From NCBI GenBank assembly GCA_949293815.1, contig CASFEZ010000001.1, positions 1-64,000 on the forward strand: a stretch of DNA of 64,000 nucleotides. The letters run 5' to 3'. A model generated the notes under the pieces. That model did not search any database, was not told the origin of the DNA, and saw nothing but the letters and a program-made list of their open reading frames with translations. This stretch comes from an uncultured Eubacteriales bacterium (GTDB taxonomy: Bacteria > Bacillota > Clostridia > Oscillospirales > Acutalibacteraceae). Of this stretch, positions 9,730 through 17,700 are shown piece by piece. A program made the position numbers and the translations under genes. The number at the start of each line of letters is the position of its first letter. Position 1 is the stretch's first letter.

Positions 9730-11103
9730 ATGGCGAATTATTGCCCGAACTGCTTTATGGCTGTAGCTGTCGAAAACGGAATATGCCCCAGCTGCTCTTA
9801 TAACCCGCAAACGGCAAAAAAATATGCCGGTGTTTTGCCTCCGGTTACCATTTTAAATAACCGCTATATGGTCGGTCGGGTGTTGGGCAAAGGCGGGTTC
9901 GGCATTACCTATAAGGCAAAGGACCTGCAAACCAACCGCTGCTGTGCCATCAAAGAATATTTACCTTCGGAATATTCCATGCGCGAGAGCAACTCCGACA
10001 ACATTGTCCCGTTTAACGACACCAAATCCCGCCGGGTCTTTAACCACGGCAAGGAGAAATTTTACGAAGAGTATTTAACCCTGCGGCGCTTAATCAACAA
10101 CCCGATCGTGGTGGATGTGCTCGATTATTTTGAGAGCAAAAATACCGCGTACCTGGTGATGGAATTTATCAATGGTTCGGATTTGCGCTCTAAAGCCGCT
10201 AAAAGCGGCGGTCGCCTGAACCCGACTTTCGCAAAAGAGGTTTTTGTTACCGTGGCCAGCGCCCTGATGGAGATCCACAATCTGAATATTCTCCACCGGG
10301 ATCTGAGCCCGGAAAACATTATGGTAACCGCCGATAACCGCATTAAGCTGATTGATTTCGGCGCCGCGAGAAACTATGTTGCCACCCAGAACGAGGGCAT
10401 GTCCATCCTGTTAAAGCCGGGGTATGCACCATCGGAGCAGTACAGTTCCAAGGGCGAACAGGGCCCCTGGAGCGATGTGTACGCCTTGTGCGCTACCTTC
10501 TATACCCTGGTTTCCGGCCATCGGCTGATTGATGCGCTGTTCCGGGCCCGAGGCGAAAAACAGCCCACGCTGGCGGAGCTGGGATGTGCGGTTTCCAAAA
10601 AAACCTCCGACGTCATAGCAAAGGGCATGGAGCTGGATCACCACAAGCGATATCAGAACTTCAAAGAGCTTTTGGACGATATCGATATGCCTGGGAACAA
10701 CAACCGCGTTCCCCATGATTTTGAGGAACAGATAGAAAAAAAAGACGTGAAAAATGGGCGCACACCGCCGCCTCCTCCGCCGCCCCCTCCGCCGCACGAG
10801 CCCTATGTTGCCGCCCTGGCCGGCAACCATATTATCAATAAAATTCCCCTCAAGCCGAATCGCCAGGTGGTAATCGGTCGGTCAGAGTCCAGCCAACTGG
10901 TTGTCAGCGGCGATATCAATGTCAGCCGCACCCACTGTATTGTGGAGTACGACGGCAGAAATATTTATATTATCGATAAATCCGCCAACGGAACCTATTA
11001 TCAGAATGGTAAAAGAATGATACCAAATGCAAGAAACAATATCAGCGTTGGTACGACTTTCTATCTTGCAACACCAAACCATATGATGATTGTGAATAAG
11101 TAA
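9730..11103 (+). CDS. Soluble Ser/Thr protein kinase with N-terminal zinc ribbon and C-terminal FHA domain
   Basis: 457 residues. An N-terminal ribbon CPNC...CPSC (Cys5, 8, 19, 22) is followed by a protein kinase domain (about 46-310) with glycine loop GKGGFG, catalytic Lys in AIKEY, catalytic loop HRDLSPEN (Ser where Lys is usual), DFGAA and an APSEQY P+1 region. A run of ten prolines (about 346-355) links it to a C-terminal FHA domain (about 375-457) with VIGRS, SRTH and ANGT. No membrane helix is seen, unlike PrkC/PknB-type kinases, so it should be cytoplasmic. The ATG at 9730 follows GGAAGG by 8 bases; a GTG at 9721 overlapping the previous stop is possible. Autophosphorylated threonines could recruit the FHA proteins of this locus (inference). 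Confidence 0.93.
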   Translation: MANYCPNCFMAVAVENGICPSCSYNPQTAKKYAGVLPPVTILNNRYMVGRVLGKGGFGITYKAKDLQTNRCCAIKEYLPSEYSMRESNSDNIVPFNDTKSRRVFNHGKEKFYEEYLTLRRLINNPIVVDVLDYFESKNTAYLVMEFINGSDLRSKAAKSGGRLNPTFAKEVFVTVASALMEIHNLNILHRDLSPENIMVTADNRIKLIDFGAARNYVATQNEGMSILLKPGYAPSEQYSSKGEQGPWSDVYALCATFYTLVSGHRLIDALFRARGEKQPTLAELGCAVSKKTSDVIAKGMELDHHKRYQNFKELLDDIDMPGNNNRVPHDFEEQIEKKDVKNGRTPPPPPPPPPPHEPYVAALAGNHIINKIPLKPNRQVVIGRSESSQLVVSGDINVSRTHCIVEYDGRNIYIIDKSANGTYYQNGKRMIPNARNNISVGTTFYLATPNHMMIVNK

Positions 11104-11117
11104 GCGAGGTGAAGGTT

Positions 11118-12056
11118 GTGCCAAAAAACGAATGGGATGATTTCAGCGATGTCGGCAATTTTGCGGCAGACAAGTTTGTTGCCGAATCGCCGGATATGCC
11201 GCCGGTTGCGATTACCGAATCCATTGTTTCGGAGCCGGAAAAGAACGATGGGTTTGTTTCTACCGTGCGGATTGATGACAACCACACGGGCGTTACCATC
11301 GGCAAATCCTCTGTAATAGGCAAGCGCGCCTATCAACAGGATGCGATTATTACCGATGATGATTATGTTTATTCGGAAAGAAAAATTGCCGTTGCCATCC
11401 TCTGCGATGGCATGGGCGGTCTGTCCGGCGGAGAGCAGGCGAGCCAAATCTGCGCCGCCGCCCTTTATCAGGAGCTGCACCACCTGACAATGAAGGACAA
11501 TATACCCGCTGCGTTCCACAATATTGTCCCCATGCTTGACAGAGATGTCTGCTCATTGCGCGATGAAGCCGGCAACCCCCTGAAGGCAGGTACGACCATG
11601 GTTGGCGCCATGATTGTAAACGGCGGCCTGTACTGGGTTTCGGTTGGGGACAGCCACGCCTATATTCTGCGAAACAACCAGCTTGTTTGTATTACAAAAG
11701 AACATAACTTAATGATGCTGCTGCGCCAAAAAGTCGACCGAGGCGATATGACCGAGGCGGAGGCGCAGTCCCATCCCCAAAAGGAAGCCTTAATCAGCTA
11801 TATCGGCATGGGCGGTGTGAAGTATATTGATATGAACCAAAAGCCATTGCCGCTGCAGCATAACGACTATGTGATTATTTGCAGTGATGGTCTGTATCGC
11901 ACCGTTTCCGACCGGGAGATCAGCCAAATCGCCACCTCCTTTGGCGCCGATGTACAAAGCGCGGCGGATGCGCTGACGGAAGCGGCGATGGCAAAAGGAA
12001 AAAAACACCAGGATAATACATCCGTTATTGTGATGCTTTATCAACAATCCGGGTAA
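11118..12056 (+). CDS. PP2C-family protein phosphatase (second copy)
   Basis: About 312 residues. The first 60 are polar and probably disordered, then a PP2C domain follows with QQDA, DGMGGLSGGE, GDSHAY, CSDGLY and QDNTS metal-site motifs. Its N-terminal extension and the insert TKEHNLMM...MTEAEAQSHP resemble regulatory bacterial PP2Cs. The GTG at 11118 is preferred over a GTG at 11109 because a GAGGTG sequence sits 7-12 bases upstream. It begins 14 bp after the kinase stop and precedes the second zinc-ribbon/FHA gene, so the order PP2C then ribbon-FHA occurs twice in this locus. It presumably reverses the kinase reactions in the cytoplasm, with targets possibly distinct from those of the phosphatase at 6678. 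Confidence 0.92.
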   Translation: MPKNEWDDFSDVGNFAADKFVAESPDMPPVAITESIVSEPEKNDGFVSTVRIDDNHTGVTIGKSSVIGKRAYQQDAIITDDDYVYSERKIAVAILCDGMGGLSGGEQASQICAAALYQELHHLTMKDNIPAAFHNIVPMLDRDVCSLRDEAGNPLKAGTTMVGAMIVNGGLYWVSVGDSHAYILRNNQLVCITKEHNLMMLLRQKVDRGDMTEAEAQSHPQKEALISYIGMGGVKYIDMNQKPLPLQHNDYVIICSDGLYRTVSDREISQIATSFGADVQSAADALTEAAMAKGKKHQDNTSVIVMLYQQSG

Positions 12057-12120
12057 TTGCGGCAGTTGAGGGATCAGCAGTCGATATTTACATACTAAAG
12101 ATACAAGGAGCGAAAGAAAA

Positions 12121-12711
12121 ATGAACTTAACCAGATGTGAAAATGGTCATTTTTATGATGCGGAACGCTTTGAAACCTGCCCGCATTGTAACCAGACCGT
12201 AATCAGCACAGCGATGCATGATGAGAACGGTGCCACATTGTATACGGTACCGCTTCCTGCTGACGGCGCACCGAAGGGCGGCGATCCCAGCGATGGTGCC
12301 CAGAATACCATCGGCTATTACGGCGAGGAGCAGCCGGTTGTCGGCTGGCTTGTGTGCGTCGAGGGTGTGCATTACGGCAAGGATTTCCGCCTGAAAGCCG
12401 GCCGGAACTTCATCGGTCGTGCGGTCACCATGGATGTTTGCCTTTCCGGCGAAGCCTCTATTTCCAGAGAAAAACATGCCATTATTCTTTATGAGCCCAA
12501 GAGCAATGTTTTCCTCGTACAGCCCGGCGATGCCAAAGAGCTGTTCTATTTGAACGACAATGTTGTCCTTTCGGCAACGGAAATCAACGCCTATGATGTG
12601 CTTTCTCTGGGCGATACAAAGCTGCTTTTCATCCCCTGCTGCTCTGACAAGTTCAAATGGGAGAAAAAAGAAAAAGAAGAAGACAAAGAAAAGGAAACTG
12701 AAAAGAAATAA
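12121..12711 (+). CDS. Zinc-ribbon/FHA domain protein (second copy)
   Basis: 196 residues and a paralogue of the protein at 7428. The N-terminal knuckle reads CENGHFYD and CPHC. The FHA domain (about 75-178) has AGRNFIGR, SREKH and a final strand ending FIPCC. As in the first copy, the Asn-Gly position is altered (LND). The last 20 residues are almost all Lys and Glu, a charged tail absent from the first copy. AAGGAG lies about 10 bases before the ATG. No signal peptide or membrane helix is present, so it should be a soluble phosphothreonine reader. Confidence 0.88.
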   Translation: MNLTRCENGHFYDAERFETCPHCNQTVISTAMHDENGATLYTVPLPADGAPKGGDPSDGAQNTIGYYGEEQPVVGWLVCVEGVHYGKDFRLKAGRNFIGRAVTMDVCLSGEASISREKHAIILYEPKSNVFLVQPGDAKELFYLNDNVVLSATEINAYDVLSLGDTKLLFIPCCSDKFKWEKKEKEEDKEKETEKK

Positions 12712-12723
12712 GGAGTGGGATCC

Positions 12724-13251
12724 ATGGAATACATCAAAGAGCGCAAGATGACCACGTTTGTTTTGTCATCTTTAGCAAATTTTGTGGTGGGACTTGCCTT
12801 TGGCCTTGTGGTTGGCATTATTGCAACGGTCGTTACCCGCGGCGCAGTGGCCTCCATTACCATGGGCGTGGTTCCGTTTGCTTTGGCGTTGCTCGTTGCG
12901 TTTACAACGCACAATATCTATCGTACGTATTTTTATTATCAACTGTCTTTGGATGTCAATGCGGTGTGCAAGGGCGACGGCCAGGAATCGGAAAGTTATC
13001 TGCTCTCCTGCGTGCTGAACACCCTGACCGGCGGTCTGTATGGAATTTATTGGATTTATAAACTGGCGCAGCGCCTGCGCGCCAACGCGCCCCGTTATGG
13101 ATTCAAAATGATGGAAACCGGCAAGGATATTGCGGTCATGGGTACTTTCAGCTTTGGCTTTATTTCCACCTATGAGCTGATTCGCAATATGAACAGCATC
13201 GCTTCGGTCTACAACCAGGGCGACGCTTCCTATGACGCACCGACACTTTAA
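12724..13251 (+). CDS. DUF4234-type membrane protein
   Basis: 175 residues. Two hydrophobic helices near the N-terminus (about 10-30 and 40-60) are followed by a DUF4234-like region with LTGGLYGIYWIYKLAQRL and a further hydrophobic stretch. Function of the family is unknown to me beyond membrane location. The ATG at 12724 is chosen because AGGAG at 12711-12715 is then 8 bases away; a GTG at 12715 is less likely. It lacks an FHA domain, but the next gene combines the same fold with one, so the two may form a membrane hetero-complex (inference). Confidence 0.8.
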   Translation: MEYIKERKMTTFVLSSLANFVVGLAFGLVVGIIATVVTRGAVASITMGVVPFALALLVAFTTHNIYRTYFYYQLSLDVNAVCKGDGQESESYLLSCVLNTLTGGLYGIYWIYKLAQRLRANAPRYGFKMMETGKDIAVMGTFSFGFISTYELIRNMNSIASVYNQGDASYDAPTL

Positions 13252-13269
13252 TGGAAGGAGACAGAAACA

Positions 13270-14562
13270 ATGATTATCAATAAAAGATCTCTTCCCAAAT
13301 ATATTTTGCTGAACTGCCTCACTCTCGGCATTTACGGTTTTATTGTCAATATAAAAATGGGAAAAGAAATCGATGCCCTGTGTGACGGCGACAGCGAGAA
13401 ACCGCGCTTTGGTTATGTTGGTGCGGTGATGTTCCGCGGTCTTGCCATTTTGGTGGCGATTGCGTGCTTCCTGCTTTCCATTGTTATTGTGACCGGCGGC
13501 ACCATCAGCTCTTTCTTCAGTCTCGATTTGTCGGATATTATCGGTGAAGTTACCATGGAGTTCGTCGGCGATGTATTCGACGACGATATTGCCTATATGC
13601 TTGGCGATATGTTTGGCTTGGGTAATTCCTCTTATTTGAATAGCATCGGCAACGGTGTCGCCTCGTATTTCTGGGCCGGCATGATTGCGCTGCTGGGCAT
13701 TGTTGCGCTGGTAGTCTGCAATATTTATTACAGATACTGGTGGTACAAACAGGCCAACCGCTTGAAATTGAATGCGGGCAGATATAATCTGGTTATCAAC
13801 GAAAGCGGTACGGACAACTTCCTGTTCCGTACGGTTGTTGAGCTGCTCTTCCTGCCGCTGACCTTGATTCTGTTCTGCGGTGCCTGCCTGATTCCCGGCA
13901 TCCTGATTGGGCTGCTGGTTTCCACCGGGCAGTTCAATGCCTTTGTTTTTGCCATTATTCTTGCGGTCATTTGCTCGATTCCGCTTTTGCTGTTCGGCAT
14001 GGAGCTGACGGCGGGCGCAAACTTCTCCATGTTCTTTATGTTTAAGAATATGAACCGCTTTGCCGAGGTTTACCAGGGCGGTGCGCTTCCGTTCGACCCC
14101 ATGGGCTATGAGTATTATCCCTCCCACGAAAGCATGTATCCCAACTACCTGCCGGATTATGTCAACGGCAACTGGAAACCGGAAGTCCAGGTTGTGCCGA
14201 ATGACGGCCCGGGAGGCGGCAGTGACGGACCCCATACAGATGTGGTCTTGTCAGGAACCCTGGTTGGCGTTAAGGGCACTTGCGCCGGATATGCCTTTAC
14301 GCTGAATCCCGGCGAGGAAGTTATTATCGGTAAAGATGCCAGAGTTTCCAGCGTGGTGATTGACCCGGCGTATAAGGAAGTCAGCCGGAAGCATGTGGGC
14401 GTAATGTATGATGCCGGCCGCGACCAGTATCGCGTTGTGGACTATTCGTCCAACGGCACCTGGGCAAACGGCAGCCGTTTGACCGCCGGTCAGCCGGTCT
14501 ACCTGCCCCACGGCACCGAGCTGAAGCTTGCCAACGGCAAGAATATTTTCCATTTGAATTAA
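13270..14562 (+). CDS. DUF4234-like polytopic membrane protein with C-terminal FHA domain
   Basis: 430 residues. The N-terminus resembles DUF4234 (LNCLTLGIYGF). About four membrane helices span residues 55-255. A Pro/Gly-rich linker follows, then an FHA domain (about 345-430) with VIIGKD, SRKHVG and SSNGTW motifs. AAGGAG precedes the ATG by about 9 bases. The FHA module is closest to those ending the proteins at 14778 and 20709, sharing the TAG/PAG turn and a GTEL.LA ending, so the three probably arose by duplication and domain swapping. Inferred role: membrane platform with a cytoplasmic phosphothreonine reader. Confidence 0.87.
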   Translation: MIINKRSLPKYILLNCLTLGIYGFIVNIKMGKEIDALCDGDSEKPRFGYVGAVMFRGLAILVAIACFLLSIVIVTGGTISSFFSLDLSDIIGEVTMEFVGDVFDDDIAYMLGDMFGLGNSSYLNSIGNGVASYFWAGMIALLGIVALVVCNIYYRYWWYKQANRLKLNAGRYNLVINESGTDNFLFRTVVELLFLPLTLILFCGACLIPGILIGLLVSTGQFNAFVFAIILAVICSIPLLLFGMELTAGANFSMFFMFKNMNRFAEVYQGGALPFDPMGYEYYPSHESMYPNYLPDYVNGNWKPEVQVVPNDGPGGGSDGPHTDVVLSGTLVGVKGTCAGYAFTLNPGEEVIIGKDARVSSVVIDPAYKEVSRKHVGVMYDAGRDQYRVVDYSSNGTWANGSRLTAGQPVYLPHGTELKLANGKNIFHLN

Positions 14563-14579
14563 GCATTTTTCTTTCCTGT

Positions 14580-14611
14580 GCGCTCACAGAGGCTTACCTC
14601 TCTGTGAGCGC
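14580..14611 (+). other. Intergenic hairpin without T-run
   Basis: An 11-bp perfect stem (GCGCTCACAGA / TCTGTGAGCGC) with a 10-base loop, just after the DUF4234-FHA gene. It lacks a T-tract, but a true terminator follows 40 bp later. Confidence 0.55.
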
Positions 14612-14650
14612 ATACAGAAAGACCAGCAAAAACATTTTACATCTTTTCAA

Positions 14651-14671
14651 CGGCAAAAATTGCCGTTTTTT
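14651..14671 (+). terminator. Intrinsic terminator after the first FHA gene block
   Basis: Stem CGGCAA / TTGCCG with a 3-base loop followed by six T. It separates the eight-gene block starting at 6678 from the protease/vWA/FHA gene, which therefore probably has its own promoter; I could not identify one with confidence in 14672-14777. Confidence 0.75.
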
Positions 14672-14777
14672 GTAACAGAAGTGGTTTGATTCAAAGGAAG
14701 CGCGCAGATAGCGAAGCAGAATAGAACGGGGTATGGCAGGCTGATGGACAGCAATGCCACAAAAGGAGATTTGCGGT

Positions 14778-17700
14778 ATGAATCACTTTAAAAAAGTCAT
14801 TTCCATTCTTTTGGTTTTGATTATGACAACCTCCCTGTTTGCGGCATGTAGCAAAGCGCCGCAGGGAGATGATACCCCCTCGGAAGAAGGGGTGACCGGC
14901 GTTGTTGAGCAGAACGCTGCTTCCGCCGATGTATCAAACAGTACGTATTTAAGCTTAGACGCAGATTTTATTACCACGCCGGTCACAAGCACTGACACGC
15001 TGTTGACCGCCCTGGCGGACATCGCCCCCGCACTGGGTATTTCGGATGTCCACGCGGAGCTGCAGGAAGACCGGGTGGATACGATTGATAACACCACCTA
15101 TTACCGCTTGCAGCAATACTATGAAAATTATCCTGTTTACGGCAGAACGGTTATTGTATCCGCAGATGCTGACGGCACGACAGATGCGCTGATTGCCAAT
15201 ACCACCCAGGTGGACGACGATATCTCTCTGCGCGCGCGGCTGGATGCCGACAGGGCCGAAGAACAGGTCACGGAATATATTGAGGATAACTTGTTAAACG
15301 CGAGTAATATTCGGGTCGTAGCCATTTCCGACACGCCCTATATCTACAACCTTTATGATGCAGAGGATACCCTGGTCTATATTGTATCTGCCAGTTATGT
15401 CCACGAAGCAACCGACGACGAGGGACATGCCTATACCGCCTTTGACAGCCAGCGGTTTTTTGTAAATGCAAGAAACGGCGAAATCGTCAATACCGTTTCC
15501 AATGTTTACCAGGAATCCGTCGAAGCCGGCGGTCTGGCAGCCGGCCAGGGGCTGAACGCCTTTCGCGTGAACGATAACCAGTATTGGTTTTACGACGAGT
15601 CACGGAATATCTATATTTATGACGTCGCCGGCGGAACCCTTGCAAGCTATCGTCATGTTGACCAGAACGGCGAGTTGACGGACGATGCGCTTTTAGCGGA
15701 TGACTATGTGTTCTTTGATGCAAACAATGCGCAGCTCACTCCCATGGAGAGCACCGATAACAACTGGACCTCAGAGCGAGCGGTTCTGCTGATGAACAAC
15801 GTCAAGCAGACCTATGATTTCTTCTCCTCGGTTCTTTCCGTGCAGGGCACTGCGGGCAACGGCAACCGCATTCATGCCCTGTTTGACGATGCGATGCCCA
15901 AGGCAGGCGCATACAATGCCTATAGCTACTCCGAACCGGATATTTTAGATTCCGCTATCCTCTCTTTTGGCACAGCCAATGCCATCGCCATAGATACGGT
16001 GGCGCATGAATACACCCACGCTGTGGAGGGTGCCATCAGCAATATGATTTACTACGGAGAGTCCGGTGCCTTAATGGAGGCATATTCGGATATCTTTGGT
16101 GAGCTTGCTGAGGACTATGCCGATAACGGGCAGCTGGACAATTCCTGTGATTGGGTGCATAACAATCTCAGAAATTTAGCCAATCCCGGGGAAAAGACCT
16201 ATCAATGCTGTTATTATGAGGCGCAGGGGCAGACTTGTCCGATATTAGCAAAAAACGGTAAGCATATTCATAATAATGATTATACGCTTGAATCAAATAC
16301 ATGCTATATTGAACAGCCGTATCCGTCTGCCTACCTTGGCACCGGATGGGGTGCTGCAAGCGCTTCGCGTGATAAAGGGTTTGTACATATTAATACAACG
16401 GTCATCTCGCATGCCGCGTATTTGATGAGCCAGGCGATTGACAATACGACCCTGGCAGAGCTCTGGTATCGCTCGCTTTATATGCTGCCGATGGATGCCA
16501 CCATGGAGCAATGCGTCAATGCGGTTCTTGTGGCTGCGCACCAGATGCAGCAAAACGATCCGGAGAGCATAAGCGCAGAGGATATTGACGCCATCAACAG
16601 CGCATTCCGGGAGGTGGGGCTTTCCTCGGATATCGGAGATACCCGCCTTGTGAATGCGGATTTAACCGTTTATGCTGTGGATGCCCTGCAAAGCGGGAGC
16701 TATGACAATTATCATGTAACCATTGCCCAACTGCCGAACATCCTGACGCCCGAACAGCGGACCGTGGTGGCAGAGGCAGATGTAACAGATGTCAACGGCT
16801 ATACTGTCCATTTGGATACCGGGTATTACGATATTACGGTCAGCGACAACGACGCAAACGGCAGCACAACGACCTTCACCGAGCGGGTCATTGTTCCCCC
16901 AATCAGTGAGGCGCTGCTTTCCCGGCTGAGCGGGGAAGTGCGTATTGCTACCGATTTCCGCTCGAAAATTCCTGCAACTGATTTTACCATGACCGACAGC
17001 ATGGTGATTACCCTGGGTGAGCTGGGGGTCATAGAGCCTGTGATGACCCCGGCGGATGCCGACGATTTTACCATTCAATGGAGCTCCTCCGACGAATCGG
17101 TGGTAACGGTTTCGCCCACCGGCGAGGCAGGTATTTTAACGGCTCTGTCAAAAGGTACGGCGACCATCACCGCCGTGATGACCTCCGGCGGCAACACCAT
17201 TACCAGAACAACCCAGGTTCGCGTTGCCTCAAAAGCGCGGGACACGGTTTTGGTGCTGGATATTTCGGGCAGTATGTACGGGGAACCCCTGGAGGAAATG
17301 AAAGAATCTGCCAGCCAATTCTGCCGGGATCTTTTGACCGATGAGTATAACAACCGCGTGGGGATTGTCTTTTATGAAACGGATGTCACTTCGATTGATT
17401 TAACATCCGATTTGGACTACCTGTTGAGCGTTATCGACAATATAACAGACCGCGGCGTGACCAATATGGAGGGCGGCCTGGCCCGTGCCGGGGAGATGCT
17501 CTCTTCTTCCGATGCGGATACCATTAAAAATATCGTCATTATGGCGGATGGTCTGCCCAACGAGGGTGCCACGAGCAGCAGCGGTTCCATGCCTGCGGTC
17601 AGCGGTGTCAGCAGCTCCGGCTCTGACTTCGCCTACGCCAATGCGGTAATTGATACCGCGCAGAGCATGTTCAGCCAATACAATATCTACAGCCTGGGCT

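Noticed and set aside
6678-12056. PrkC/PrpC housekeeping kinase-phosphatase pair
   Set aside because: Neither kinase has PASTA repeats, and no cell-division or ribosome-GTPase gene (rsgA, rpe) is adjacent as is usual for that pair.
12772-14235. A 487-codon open frame on the - strand opposite the DUF4234 genes
   Set aside because: The + frames encode recognisable DUF4234 and FHA sequence; the - frame is low-complexity and has no ribosome binding site.
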